Positions 24,404-37,107 of a DNA stretch of 64,000 nucleotides are shown piece after piece. Made by a program: the position numbers and the translations under genes. How positions within the stretch are numbered: the stretch's first letter is position 1; each line of letters starts with the position of its first letter. Source of the stretch: Rotaria macrura (lineage: Eukaryota; Rotifera; Eurotatoria; Philodinida; Philodinidae); the NCBI GenBank assembly GCA_900239685.1, contig OENT01000445.1, positions 1 to 64,000 of the forward strand, given 5' to 3'. The notes beneath the pieces were generated by a model. It had not been told where the DNA came from. It did not search any database and saw only the letters and a program-made list of their open reading frames with translations.

Positions 24404-27240
24404 AACAGAACTTCAGTTTTTATTAAACCTTGGACTGATTATTCCAAGCACTAATATGATCTTTGATTTTATATTTTTGTCTCATGACGTAGAAGAAAAA
24501 TATTCCTTTTCATTCATTTTTTTGTGAAATTTAAAAAATAATAAAGAAAATTAAAACTTAAAGAAAACAAGCTATTAAAATATAATGTTGTGTCAGCCCA
24601 CTCAACTTTTAACATGTCAGTATTGTCGAAAAAATGCTTTTTTTATAAAGTCTAAAATCGATACTACATAAAGATTTGGTTTTTGTTCTTGTGCTAAAAT
24701 TTCATATGATGATATTCATAGAACGAACCGAATGTTTCATGTTTTGGTCGTAATAATGAACAGGTACATCGGTCTATTTTGTTACTCTTATCATTTTATT
24801 TCATCTATACAGTGAACTTTATGTCCTAAACTCAATGATAACCAATAGAAAATACAATTGAAGATTCATGCATTGTTTTTGTACAAATCAATTTTATAAT
24901 ATTAGTACTTTGTGTTTATTAAATCGATAAATATTTATTCCATTCTTTTAAGAGACGGTCCATGAGATGGATTACAGGATTTAGTGCCATTTTCTTGACT
25001 TCCGTTGTAAAAAATATTTACAAATAGACTTAGTATTTTTGCATATGACGTTTCCGTTGTAGAAGTTGTATGAATAATTCAGATAAAACTTAATGATCAT
25101 ACTTAGAGGAAACTTTCTTCTTTTATTATCAAAGGTTCTACTTTCATCTAAAACGTTCGTAAATCTTATTGAAAAGATTTTCAATAGTTCGTAATATAAA
25201 AAAGAACACTTTAAATTCTAATTGGTAGTTTCTATCTCAAAAGGATTATTACAATTAATTGAAATGGAATGTAGAGTTTTCGATGAGAAGAATTGTTTGC
25301 TAGGTTTATTCGAACTAGTTAACGTTGAATATTAGGAAAATGCTAATTTTTATGAATGAACTATTGTCGTTATAATATTTTCTTTTTTCTCAGAGTTTAG
25401 TATGATCAATAGATCATCTAGGTAGTTATTCATATAGCTTACATAATTCTTTGAGTAAGTGTCTTGTTTGAGCAGTTATACTTGTGGGATGGGTGGTTTG
25501 ATCACATCCTTTCAATGCACAATTATTCTATTTATGACGTAATGAGCGGAAAGGTGCGACTTAGCAGATTGATTTATTCTCTTTTACTAGGAAAGTTTTC
25601 TTCTGCACTCATAAACTTAATATCTGTGAAAATTTGTTTATGAGGAACATTTTATTAAGTTGATAAATTCAATGTTTTTGAAAATAAAATGTAGTGAGGT
25701 AAAGATAATCAATTTTCATTTAAAACGCGGGGGGAAACTCTTTCTTTCTCGTTCATATCTTAATTATTCCTGTCCGCATTTTATGTCGTATTCTCAATCC
25801 TTTCTCATTGGCAATAAAGTTCACTACTAGTGAAAGGTATTGCTGTCATCTCACATCTTTCTCATTGCACATAGTTGCTCACTGCGCTGAAATATTTCGC
25901 TTTTCTTCCTGTTAAAAGTTCAAATGAAAGAATAAAAGAACCATGCTGATTGTATACTTCTATCCGTGTGAAAAAAGTGAGCTTCTAAATTGGATGCTCT
26001 CGTTCACAGAAACTTTCAGGGTAAACTTCTAACATGTTTTGAAACCCGACGGACAAAATAAAAACTAATAAAAGCATTTTTTGATCCAGTGACCCAAAAA
26101 AAAGTAAAAGATAATCGTTGGGATTACAAGGATCACAATTCTCGAGTCTTCAAAAGTGAAAATAATTATGTTACAATTGTAGCGTACTGCCGACTTGTTA
26201 GTGTTTTGCTTTTCAACATGAAGAAATGCATTAGAAATAGTCTGGTTATATAATAGCATCCATAGTATAGGAACAACATGTGACAATAAATTAAAGACAT
26301 ATTGGCAGTTTTTTTTCGAAAATAGCCACATATAAGCACTCGCCTCACAGTGCTCTTCGACCTTATCCTACTTATTTTTATTTCCGAAAAACCGCGAATC
26401 ACAATCTCTGTACACCCGGCAACACTTTTTACCGCTTTTCGAATGACTTTCTTTAAAAAGCCTTATATTAATTTTTTATTTTCCCTGTCGATTTTCAAAT
26501 CAGTTCAGGAATTCATTCTGAAGATATCAGTCAACGAGCACACTCAGTTTAGAAGTTTATGTTCTCCATGTGAGCTTTTTATTTAGTTAGTTAGTCTTTT
26601 AATATGCTTTCATAATTCTTTGGAGGGCTCGATGGGTTTTGTGCCACGGTCATTCTGAATTACACTGAACGTGTATTGGTTACCATCATTGAACTCTCCT
26701 GTCTCTTTAGTTCAATCTCGTTTCTGTGTACTCTCTGTCTAAGTGCAACCGCGGAGATACAGGAGCATCCCTTATTTCAATTGCTCATGTGTATGATTAT
26801 GCTGATGAAATGCAACTCCCTGGTGTAGCGAAACGGTAGTTTTGCAAAGTTACACTTTTCATTAAAATAATAACTAAGCCAATCACGCTTGCCTATGCCT
26901 GACAGGCACAATTTCATTTATAGTTATAGGGAGTTTATATCAATCCGGCTATGTCAGTTTTTCAATAGCTCACACTTGTATTGTCAGTCACTTATCAATC
27001 TCAATTGACTTAGCGTGTAGGCGGGTGAGCTAAAATACGATGAAACAAGAATGAAATTTCCATCTATATACTTTCAAAAAATGTTCTCAGAATAATACGC
27101 AGTGCAGACATCTTTGCAGTAATAAAGGGCATGTTTATTCGCAATGAATTTTTGCATCATATTTATTCTTCGTTTTTTTCTCTGAAAAAGCAAAGCCTAG
27201 AGATATAATACAGTCAAAAGTAAAAACAGTTTAATATCTT
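24404..27240. other. Gene-poor spacer downstream of the SDR gene
   Basis: No supported gene, RNA or element was seen. Frames here are short and of low coding character. Confidence 0.45.
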
Positions 27241-27249
27241 GCTTGAAAC

Positions 27250-27294
27250 TGTGGATGTGGATCGGGTAGAGGCCTCGCTCTCACCCGCCCACTC
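27250..27294. repeat. Facing GTGGATGTGG and CACCCGCCCAC tracts
   Basis: GTGGATGTGGATCGGGT is followed within 15 bases by CTCACCCGCCCACTC. It is a compact version of the facing GT/CA tract pairs found elsewhere in the window. Confidence 0.45.
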
Positions 27295-28688
27295 ATTGCT
27301 GCGTAATTAACAAGCAGATCTTGTTGGAAAGAAAAGAATATGATTTATAGTATTAACTTTGCTATATTAACTACTTGCGATAATATTGCTTCGCTCTTTC
27401 TGCTTTTAAGATAAGATAAAAATGCAATTTGTTTATGGTATTTACATCAGTCACTTCAACAAAATAAAACTTTCACGAGCTTCAATGTACAGCATAGGTA
27501 GCGTTGTCTGTTTAACAGGGTTCTGCTGCAAAAAAATGCGCTTTTTCCATTCTTCAAGGAAAATTTACTTTCTTTGATGGGTGGATTTATTATACTTCTG
27601 ACATCTGTTCATTAAGAAGGTGAAAGCAACCCATTTATTACTGAAAATTACAACTCCTCTTCGTACCATAACAGTAAGAGAACGAGTAAAATTGCAAAAT
27701 GAACTTTTCAAATACTATTCAGTAATATTGTACAAATCGTATTTGTTGAAAACATATCCTATTAAGTTCCACTTACACCTCAGCCTACAGACGTTTACAT
27801 ATTAAAACGAGATGTCTTGATAAATGCGAAACTATTCAAGCATATGATGAGAATAGTCATGTTTAGGAAAGTAAAATCTATCACATATAGTGTACTCGTC
27901 GGCGTATTTGCTTATGGATCGTTTTATTTACACAAGAGTCCTGCAATTCTACGCTAACCTGGTCTAGGGTAGGAAAGGATTAGGGTACGACTCTTGCACG
28001 GTATTATAGGGTTACGATATCATTTAGAAAACTGTAGCGTATTACAGGGGGAACTTTTCATTTTGTTTATCTGGTCTGTCGGCGCATCCGACGTCTGACT
28101 CAGAGCAGTATTGAACAATATCTTCTATTCATAGGACAATAATAAGAAAATGCCTATTGAATAATTACTTGTGCCATTCATTAATAAAAGACGATAGCTG
28201 GCCATGTTTATTTTTCTTTGTCAATATTTTTTTAATATTCGTGGTCCATGTGAATCCTCCCCTACAATATTAGATCCCCATGGAGGAATGTCGCGTTGAA
28301 CGTAATAAACGACCACTTTTCATTAATTAATTTCTCAAAAAATGTGAATTTGAGTTAGTAGATTTGCATCAAAACATGACTAGTTTTCAGTGTTTTTAAC
28401 TGAAAAGTCAAGGAGAATAAGGGCAGCCCTTTTTCTGAACTTTTAAAATGTCAAGATCTCTTTCCGAATCCTCAATAGAGTTGGCTTTCTGAAGAACCTT
28501 TTTAATTAAAAGTTACGGACATCGATGATACAGAATAGAAGACTCTCCTTAAATCTCTGCATAATTTGACATAATAAAAGATCAGGGCTCTTCTAATGCG
28601 TAATGGGGGCTCGAGGAAGGGGGGTTGTTCTATGCTTCTTTTATTCGTGAAATCTGACATAATATACACTATTGAAACTTTTAAATTA

Positions 28689-28765
28689 AGTAGGGTAGGG
28701 TAGATTACAAACACTCGTAGGGTATAGTAAAACTAGGGTAAAAAATGTAGAGTTGGGTAGGGCAA
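28689..28765. repeat. GTAGGGTA-rich tract
   Basis: GTAGGGTAGGGTAG, then GTAGGGTATAG, CTAGGGTA and GTTGGGTAGGG occur within about 75 bases. A related CTAGGGTAGG/ATTAGGGTACG stretch lies near 27962-28010. A 12-base inverted match (AGAGTCCTGCAA near 27943 and its complement near 28779) encloses both, so they may belong to one degenerate element. Confidence 0.4.
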
Positions 28766-30171
28766 CGACATTCATACCCTTGCAGGACTCTAATCTAAAC
28801 CCGCACCCATCGCATATATTATGTCTGTGATGAAAATGTTCAATAGTTAAAAACGCATTCGGAATAAATGAAATGTTCGTCACGCTTCTATAGCACCAGG
28901 GTAAGACCGTTGCTCCGGATAGTCAGTTATCTGTCTTCGGGTTGAATTTATTTTGTATTTGTTTATCGAAAGTGAGGAAGTAAAATCTAGTATCATAGAA
29001 ATACATTAAAGATGCTCATTTGCTATTTTTTATAAATAAGGTATTTCGGCTTTTTAAACACAACTTTCTTGATATAAGGCCTTCTCTCTTGTCTAAAGAA
29101 CATCCATCACGGTCTTTGATGGGTTACCAGGAAGTGTGTTATATTCTGTGACGATGTGACATTGACGTGACATGTCATACTTACCTTTTTCATTATTAAA
29201 ATTTTAACCACTTCCGTCACGGGGAGGGGATATGTTCAATTTCACTCTATGTAAATCAGTATCTACTTTAGATCACTTTCGAAAACTGTTCCAANACACC
29301 AAGAAATCGTCTTCAAGAAACCCTCAAAACCCAGATACCAAAACTCGACGCAAACATTCTTTCTTCGCATCAACTTTAACAAAACACTGAGGGGAATAAT
29401 CCTCCAGATAATAATGAATATATTGGGACGAGCCGACATGATTGCCTATTCAGATATTCGGTCACATTACTAATTTCACAAAGCACCACAGTTTTGGAGG
29501 CAAATAAGGACGTATAACAATAAACACTGTCGTAAACTAATCCATCTTTCATGCAAACATCGATGCACTAGCCAGAAGGGTGCTTTTAAATAGAGAACTG
29601 TATACATTGGGACAAACGACGAAGTCATACGATTCCAATACCAAACGACTTTCAATCAAGTGCAAAATGCTATAATACTGAACTCCATATGAAACATAGA
29701 AGAAAAAACTAGCGTAAAGTCATTCATGGTTCATGACTTCTTCTCCCACGCAACACTTCCAGATATCTCCGAAGTGCAACTAGGACACATGAATGAACAG
29801 AGTTGTGAAATCATTCAAGAATCACATCGCCTACGAGACGACGGACGACCAATGGTTATGTGAAACGCACAGCAAACATAAAAACAATGCCATTTGTGAA
29901 ATTATTCACGACTCACGTAATCGTCAACTTCAACGAATTGCTACGGCTCCGGGTGAAGAGATACATGTATGAAAAATATTCATGAAGTAGTTTCGTTCAT
30001 TGACGACATCATCTACAACACGGTACAAGATGAGCCGTTCTGTGAAGACGACAACACATTTGATAACCATCCGAGCCGGGGAATTATTCCAGTGCAATGT
30101 AGCCTTTCAAGATGAGAGAAAACCTGATCTTCTCTGTAAAAATCGAAGCACATCCAGACAATCTTAGGTGC
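28766..30171. other. Spacer leading into the minisatellite
   Basis: No gene is supported. Diverged minisatellite-like fragments (GTGAAATCATTC and GTGAAATTATTCACGACTCACG) occur near 29806 and 29894. An ambiguous base sits at 29294. Confidence 0.4.
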
Positions 30172-30660
30172 AAAATCATTCATTGCTCTCGTGTAAACAT
30201 TTGGAATGAGGGAAGGGCAGTGGGTGTTTGTGCAAATGAAAACGCATGTAAACAATGTGAGTCGTGAAATCATTCGTCCCTCGTGTAAGCATTTGAATGA
30301 GGGAAGAGCAGTGGATGTTTGTGCAAATGAAAACGCATGTGAACAATGTGAGGTGTGAAATCATTCGTCCCTCGTGTAAACATTTGGAATGAGGGAAGAG
30401 CAGCGGGTGTTTGTGCAAATGAAAACGCATGTAAACAATGTGAGTCGTGAAATCATTCGTCCCTCGTGTAAACATTTGGAATGAGGGAAGAGCAGCGGGT
30501 GTTTGTGCAAATGAAAACGCATGTAAACAATCAGGGAAGCGAAATCATTCGTCCCTCCTGTAAACGTTTGGAATGAGGGAAGAGCAGTGGATGTTTGTGG
30601 AAAGGAAAACGCATGTAAAGAATGTGAGATGTGAAATCATTCGTCATTCATGTGACCTCG
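30172..30660. repeat. 92-bp minisatellite, about five copies
   Basis: The phrase AAATCATTC recurs at 30172, 30267, 30358, 30450, 30542 and 30634, giving periods of 95, 91, 92, 92 and 92. Each unit contains TCGTGTAAACATTTGGAATGA, then GGGAAGAGCAG, then GTGTTTGTGCAAATGAAAACGCATG. The third to fifth units are nearly identical; the first and last are more diverged. Reading frames across it on the minus strand are by-products of the repeat. Confidence 0.9.
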
Positions 30661-32468
30661 GTTGGAGTTTTGAAATTCATCTCCGGAATAAGTTCATTTG
30701 TGCAACGGAATTTCTTTGTGGTACATGTTGTTCAATTATTGCTGTGTTGAGGTGGACGTGTACCATTTCTTTTACTTGCTTTTTAGCTCGGTGGATATTG
30801 AGGCTTTCGCTGAGTCATTATATTTTACATTTCGTGATGTTCTGAGATTGAAATCTTTACCTTGCTCGATTGTGTGAGTCTTGGAGCATAAGTAGTGAGA
30901 CGGAATCGGTTAGATTTTCAAAATTCTTTCGGTTGAGTTTCGGATGTCGGTAGTTTAGTTGTATGGAAGTTATCTGAGATGCAACACAGTTTATGTATCT
31001 TTGCTGCAGAATGCATTATGAAAGGCAACTGGCATTTACAGGAGTCCGTTTGCAATCCGAGGATGGCCAAATCGTCTGTTTTTCTAATTTACATTGGATT
31101 GAAAACTCGTTTGTACGCTTGCGATCGAGTTTTCCCAAAATGATTATGGTAGAGCACTTGTGTGACAACGAGTTTCGGTCGCAATGAGTAGGTTTCGTAA
31201 CCAGTGAGTTGACTCCTGATAGCGGTTGGTTCTTAAAAAGAAGAACTTCATAAATATCTAATTAGGTTTAAGAAGGGAACATGTCCAAGTGATGAATCGC
31301 TCTGCAGCTGATTCTTACTGAATGATAGGTGATAGAGCAACCCAACTCTGAATTTCATGGTTTTAGCTGTTGAGTAGCTTATGAAAATCCGATAAACTGC
31401 AGAGCTCGTTCATTTCAATGATGTATTTTATTGTCGAAAATTGCTCATTGATTTCTAGACATTGGAGGGTGAATAGAATGGAGTGAAAGTGTTTATGGGT
31501 TTGTGTAATTGCAGAAGGAGTTTTTCATTACCTATACCTTTCCTACATGCGTACGCAGAGCCATAGGAAAACTCACAATGCTGCTTAGAACCCTGTGTCA
31601 ACGAAGAATTCCAATAATCGGACTTTGTTCATAGTGATGCAGCAAATCCTGTCTGGTCTTACAACAGTATATAAGAAAATTGTTTTCATAATCTCGACAT
31701 TTTTAATCCATGGAAATTTAAATCAAATCGGTACCATCGTTTATGAGGTTTGCATTTATGATGCAAACATTTCTGCTGTCTTATTTGTATGTTTCACATT
31801 TTATTGTGTAATTGTTCTTATAGCATCGATACTCGGTTATGTTAAAAAGGTTGAAAGTAGTCGAATAATGATCGAAAATTAACGAAATAGATAAGAATTA
31901 AAATCATGTCGAAAGTTAGAGCTACAAAAATCTCCTCTGATTTAAATGTCAACTGTCGATCTGATGAGATTGAAAGCTGCTAAATGCTATCGGGACGTGA
32001 TAGAACTCGATAGAGGAGGATTTTTGAGTACGCATATAGTTTACTTGGAATGACAGGTGAGTAGCCGACTTCGAATCTTTATCTCAAAGGTTGCAATTCA
32101 TCAGTATGAAGACTCAGAAATCACACCAAACTTCAATGCAAGAAAGGATGAATTCTCTATTTCAAAAAAACAGAATTGATTTAAATTAAACAAGTTCTAA
32201 CATAGCTCTGCTTCAAAAGCCTGTGTGTCAGAATTCAATAGTTTTTGTGTTTTGCACTTCCAGGCATGTAAAAGGGGAACTTTTACTTGCGATGAAATCT
32301 TTCTCCGTCAATATGATATTTCGGAAAGAAATCTATGGAAATACAGAGCCGTTGGTTTTTTCTGTATTGGTAAGTAGGCTTGGAAAGGTTTTCAAGTCAC
32401 GTTAAGTAATATTGTATGAAGAGGATTATAAAAAAAAACAAATTCAAAAAGACGTACGGAAATTACGT
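30661..32468. other. Spacer with one weak hydrophobic frame
   Basis: A 95-codon frame at 31595-31882 (+) opens with GTG rather than ATG. It contains two hydrophobic stretches (KKIVFIISTFLI and AVLFVCFTFYCVIVLIASILG). It might be an exon of a membrane protein, but no splice partner or family was recognised. Nothing else stands out. Confidence 0.3.
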
Positions 32469-32803
32469 ATGCATTAGTGCCAGTTAATTGGGTACCAGTC
32501 CGACTGGGTATTTATATAGCTCAGCTCATGTTCAAGATTAGATACTATAATGTTTTAGCATAATCAAGTTACTAACTATTGATTGAATCATAGATCATTT
32601 AAACAGATACCTCATCAGACTGGTACCTGGTGAATTAGATATTTGTGCATACCTCAAGCACTCCTATCTCTGTATACCTTAAAGTTACTTGCAAAGGGTA
32701 CCCCTATTTATTTGATTATGAATTGAGTGATATTGACACCCAGTCCGACTGATTACCGGTCGGATTGGTACCCAGTCCACTGTTTTTTATTGGCACTGAT
32801 GCA
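32469..32803. mobile_element. Short inverted-repeat element (MITE-like)
   Basis: The left end ATGCATTAGTGCCA (from 32469) matches the inverted right end, ATGCATCAGTGCCA on the opposite strand (to about 32803). Inside both ends lie GGGTACCAGTCCGACTGGG-type motifs in opposite orientations. Length is about 335 bases with no coding capacity. Exact target duplications were not identified. Confidence 0.55.
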
Positions 32804-33436
32804 TACCTAACGGAAATACCACTTCGAGTATTCCGGAAACAATTTGAGACTATGAGTCAAGAAGTGGAGAAAAGTTCAATAAATCTTCCGAAAAACATAG
32901 TAGAGCAATCACAAAAGACCCCAATTAGGTTTGAATTTATAAGATGTTCATATTAAAAGCAACACGAAATAAATGAAAATAAATTAAGGTTTTAGAATTC
33001 TATAAGTTTTAGAAAAACGGTCTCGAAGTAATCGGGAAATGAATTTAGTGCTAGCAGCATTGCTTTTATCTTAAATGGCTATACTATTCATTATTTTGAT
33101 ATTTTTACCAAACTAAGAAAATAAATCCAGTACACGAACTAAAACTAGTTGTATCTGGCCATATGAGCACAATAATTGGATAGGACTAGTTAAACAACAT
33201 TGCAGCCACATCTTTTCGGAAGACAGGACAGAGCAAATGAAGATCATTTTTATGAATACTTCGAGGCTTAGAGGGTTGATCCTGTAACTTAGAATAATTT
33301 ATTCAAACTTTGAATACTTCAGCTTTTGACGAGAGCGAAGCCAAAATGAAAATACTCAAACATAAAATGCTTCTAAGTGTTTCCTGTTGTTTTTTTTAAA
33401 TTATTTTTATATTACATGAATATAAATTTTGTATAG

Positions 33437-34224
33437 CGCCAGTACATCAAACGAACATTTTCGAAAAGCTTATCCAATTGATTTGGAGCCTCTAAATCCG
33501 AGATTCACACAGATAACTCATGGGTCAATCGAATCTTCAGACACGGATGAGATCGTTAATTTTTTTCCTGTGAAGAAAAAGGGATCGAATTATCTCAAGC
33601 ACTGCGTTGGCTGGTTGTCAGAGCAAGAGAAACCAACAAGTCTAGAGGACTGTGTCTGGCAGTATACATCTGGACCAGGCTGGTATTGTACTGATATCAA
33701 CATGGCCCTGGCTACCGATTCACCCAAACTGGATACTTATGGAAAGTACATAAAGCAGCTGAAGTACTCAATTGGTATGTCGCCTATGCACTACAATGGC
33801 ATCGTATTTCGAGGTTTGCTATCTATGTTCTATTAAGTTCGTCTACCAATTATGACTTATTTTCCTGTCGTTTGGGTATTTAGGGGTTGATTTATCAACA
33901 GCTGAAATTTCAGCCTACGAAGAAAAAGGTCTATTTTTCATTCCGAGCTTTACGTCGACTTCAAAATCACGACCGTTTTCGGGCAAGAACACTGTGATTA
34001 ATTTTGAAATTTCCCCAGAATGGTCAAAATTCTGCATGGAAATTCAGCCTGAACACACGAAATATACCAGCGAGGAAGAAATACTATTCTCCTGCTACAA
34101 TCTCTATGAATACGTTCGAACAGAAATGTTGAACCAGCAGCGAATCATCACGCTGAGATTGAAGAATTATGAGAAATATTATGACTGGAAAACAGACACC
34201 ATTCGTGAACATGCTGCCTATTGA
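33437..34224 (+). CDS. Arginine-type mono-ADP-ribosyltransferase domain (R-S-EXE), 5' end not found
   Basis: Enzymes of this family transfer ADP-ribose from NAD to arginines of target proteins. Two exons, 33437-33813 and 33884-34224, join in phase across a 70-base GT-AG intron. The catalytic signature is complete and in order: Arg in GIVFRG, the SFTSTS motif after an EEKGLFFIP lead-in, and SEEEILF supplying the E-x-E. Upstream are HFRKAYPID and a conserved-looking SGPGWYCTDINMALATDS stretch; the C-terminus ends REHAAY and TGA. No signal peptide was found. The first exon begins at an acceptor (TTTGTATAG), so an upstream start exon must exist but could not be placed; the only in-frame start is a TTG inside the presumed intron. 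Bdelloids carry many genes of this type. The cellular target is unknown. Confidence 0.78.
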
Positions 34225-34643
34225 TCAGCAAGGATATCAAAACTTTTGTTTCGAACTTGAAGTGAAAACTAAGTAAATGATAAAACTATCATATATGGTA
34301 CTCTATTTTGTACTCATAACGATGTGGGCTGCGAGTGAAATTACGAACGTGTCGGTGTTCCTAGAGCAAATCCTTGATGTTTCCGTGTCGGATCCTCCCA
34401 GGGTTCACTTGTTTTTCTTGTGGAAATGACTAAATGCTGAAAGTTTGCAGCCACTTAATTTGATGACCCTTTCTGAATTCGAAAAGGATTCTATCAGGAT
34501 CCTGAACAGACAATGAATTTTGGGTGTGAATTAGGAGAAAGCAGACAATCCTATCTGCAGACGACTTCTACATTGTAGTCAGGATTGGTGATCATTTAGA
34601 ATTCGGACATATATATCCATAAGAAGATGGAAAGATACCACTC

Positions 34644-34958
34644 ATGAATGGGAGTACGTGTTTAAGATCTGCATGTCATTTTTCTGAGTCTGCTGCCTAT
34701 TACTACAATGACAATGTTTGCATACGAAACCTGACAGTACGGTTCATATGGGCAAACACTATTATGGATAGCGCACCCAAACGTTTTGCTGATTGCACTC
34801 ATCGAGTAAGGCAAAGCTATTTGGAAATGTTTTTAAATGCCCAAACAACAGCTTTCAGACCTTGCAAGCGACTGACGACTTGTGTCGAAGATCTGAGAAT
34901 TTCACACCGGTTTAATCCTATCGATCCACCAAAATTTCTACTTAGTTATTTAACATAG
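34644..34958 (+). CDS. Unrecognised cysteine-containing ORF, 104 codons
   Basis: Not recognised. The frame runs from ATG 34644 to TAG 34956-34958 and has six cysteines (CLRSAC, NVCIRN, FADC, FRPCKR, TTCVED) and a coding-like composition. There is no signal peptide or membrane span. It lies about 400 bases after the ADP-ribosyltransferase on the same strand. It could be an extracellular-domain exon of a channel or receptor remnant. No family is claimed. Confidence 0.3.
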   Translation: MNGSTCLRSACHFSESAAYYYNDNVCIRNLTVRFIWANTIMDSAPKRFADCTHRVRQSYLEMFLNAQTTAFRPCKRLTTCVEDLRISHRFNPIDPPKFLLSYLT

Positions 34959-35220
34959 TGTCATGTGTCTGTTATACGTATATATCGTATCCGACGTCTT
35001 TTCAAAACAAAAATGTTCGCTATGTTATAAAATGTTGGATCGAATCAGAATCAACAGATTTTAAATCCACCAAATTATTGTCTTCGTCTCTGTAAAAATA
35101 CAACAGCCATAAATGTTTGAAAAAAATCTTACGATATCATTGTAGTAACGTTAACCGAACTAAACTAATCCAAGCCACTGAAGGAATACAGTAGGAAACC
35201 AAACAATACCGAACACTGTC

Positions 35221-35305
35221 AGGGTGTGGGTGTGAATTTTGGTGAAAGCAGTTGCACATCGATACTCTCACCCACTCCCACATCCACATCGACACCCACA
35301 TACAC
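35221..35305. repeat. Facing GTGTGGGTGTG and CACCCACTCCCACATCCACA tracts
   Basis: AGGGTGTGGGTGTG at 35221-35234 faces a long CCCACA/CCACAT-rich tract at about 35268-35305. The C-rich tract overlaps the 3' end of a minus-strand frame, where it is read as a Cys-Gly repeat. Confidence 0.6.
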
Positions 35306-35606
35306 ATGCATTCCTAAACCCACTTCTTAGGGTTTTTTTGAAGTCATGGAACTTGTGATACCTGTTTCCCACTGAAACAGTAAGAATTTTAAAAAAGGGC
35401 TCAGTACTGCCCCCTCCATGCTGAAATGTTGTCTCTGACAAAAAAATTAACGATTTATCATAAACCTCGACAGAGAACCGTGTGTTGCCAAATTCGCTAT
35501 TTTTGACCATTGTCAGGTCCGCATCTAAGCCTAACATTATGATAGAGGGCTGAAACGTTAAACATAGCTTTTCCATGCCAAGCCTGACATATCCGATAAG
35601 TTTCAT
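35268..35606 (-). CDS. Doubtful ORF ending in the CA-rich tract
   Basis: Not recognised. This 112-codon frame has a plausible globular stretch (MLGLDADLTMVKNSEFGNT, then FQHGGGSTEPFFKI). Its last residues (CVCGCRCGCGSG) come from the GTGGGT-type repeat and are not credible protein. It may be the remnant of a mobile-element or foreign gene whose end was replaced by the repeat tract, or chance. Confidence 0.2.
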   Translation of the reverse strand: MKLIGYVRLGMEKLCLTFQPSIIMLGLDADLTMVKNSEFGNTRFSVEVYDKSLIFLSETTFQHGGGSTEPFFKILTVSVGNRYHKFHDFKKTLRSGFRNACVCGCRCGCGSG

Positions 35607-36789
35607 GCAATTTGAACCTTTCTGGGCTAAGATCGATTTTTGACGGAAGGGGGTTGGCTTAATCTTTCCTCAATATTGCACTTCGCAAAAACAATGAAAA
35701 ACTGATGTATATTGACATTGCTATTTGATTCTTTTAGACAGTTTGATCCAAATCAATCTGCCGTCAGCTTCACTTTTTGAAGTACAATAACACTCGGATT
35801 TGAATTCGATGTTTCTACATTCTTTTTCTTTGCCATGGAGAAGACCGTATATATTCTGCACAACAGACATAAGACACTTCGCAGAATTTGTATCCATATG
35901 TCAGAAAAAATATATAATAAAACAATGGCTGTTCTAAAATGTAGATTTATTATTCGTTCTTTATTTGAAAATCTATAAATTTACAATTTTTGCAAAATTA
36001 CAAGCTTACAAATTTCATTATCTTTTTGTACCATTCTTTCATTAATTTTTTCCTAAGTTTATTACATGGTCGAATACGGTCAGAAATTTCCCTAAAAATG
36101 TCCTCCGCAAGTGTCCTTTGTTTTCTAGATTTTTTTCTAAAATAGGGGTGCTAGTTAACCATGAATTAAGTACATGAAATTATTCTATACAAAACAAATT
36201 AAAAAAATAAAATTCCAAATCATTTTCCACTTGAAGCAAGAAATGAAAGTTTAGCACAACAACCACTGTTTCTAATGGACATCTAAAACAAAAAGTCAAG
36301 TGACATTTTATTTGTGTCATCAGCGAGGAAAATAAGAATCTGTTTTTCTTAGCAAAGTATCACGAAGTTTCTAAGGTGTGAATTGTTAGAATAACATTAG
36401 GAAAGAGAACTATTTTATGTGTACATTGAGTATATCTAGACTAATAAAAAAAATTAGGGAATTCAAAGTTAACATGCAATGAGAAGAAAAGTGTAAAGAA
36501 TTTTCAGAAAGTGTTGACTTAACACTTTTTGTCATGACCAAAGCGTAAAACAAAGTGTCAAATGAGCATTGCAAGGGTCTTGGATACGATGTAACAAAGG
36601 TGCACCCTTGCTGTTAGAAACACTGACAGTAACTGTCAGCTATGTGAAATTTTCTCTCATTCCTATTGAATTCTTTATGGACTATTCCAATCCTTTACAA
36701 CAAATCACGAATATATGCATCGATATATTTCTTTTCTTAAGGCGTCATTTGTGTCAATAACATTCGATTGAACAATAAAAAATAGATAA
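35607..36789. other. Spacer
   Basis: No supported gene or element. AT-rich, with short frames only. Confidence 0.4.
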
Positions 36790-37107
36790 TCAATGAAGAA
36801 ATTGCATCAAGGCACGTTTTTTTTGTAAGACATTTTTGCCACGAACAGTTTTGACTGTTACAACTTGGTCGATGTTATCGTTGAGTTGTATTTTCAAAAC
36901 GTCTTTGAGACGTTGTAGATATTTTGGAAGTTCTGAACAATTTTGCACATTATTCCAACCTACGTTGGCAAAGCTTAATTCGATATTGTATACTGTACAT
37001 ACGAATGTACTCTTTTCTTTAGCTTGACGTAACCAAATGGGACATGATTGGCTTGTTGGGTCAGTCTTTTCTAGACTCTCTGATGAGAAAGTAGTTTGTT
37101 TCGGCAT
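36790..37107 (-). CDS. Hypothetical protein, 105 residues, intronless
   Basis: Not recognised. A minus-strand frame runs from ATG 37107 to TGA 36790. It has a hydrophilic start (MPKQTTFSSESLEK), a central segment with SCPIWLRQAKEKSTFVCTVY, and a basic C-terminus (RGKNVLQKKRALMQFLH). There is no signal peptide or membrane span. Composition and the single in-frame ATG near the start make it more coding-like than neighbouring frames. It stands alone between spacers. Confidence 0.42.
   Translation of the reverse strand: MPKQTTFSSESLEKTDPTSQSCPIWLRQAKEKSTFVCTVYNIELSFANVGWNNVQNCSELPKYLQRLKDVLKIQLNDNIDQVVTVKTVRGKNVLQKKRALMQFLH

Noticed and set aside
30013..30475. Overlapping minus-strand frames of 86 and 99 codons
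   Set aside because: They are repeat translations of the 92-bp minisatellite.
30172..30660. Regular repeats considered as a CRISPR array
   Set aside because: Units are contiguous 92-base tandem copies with no unique spacers, and the genome is an animal's.
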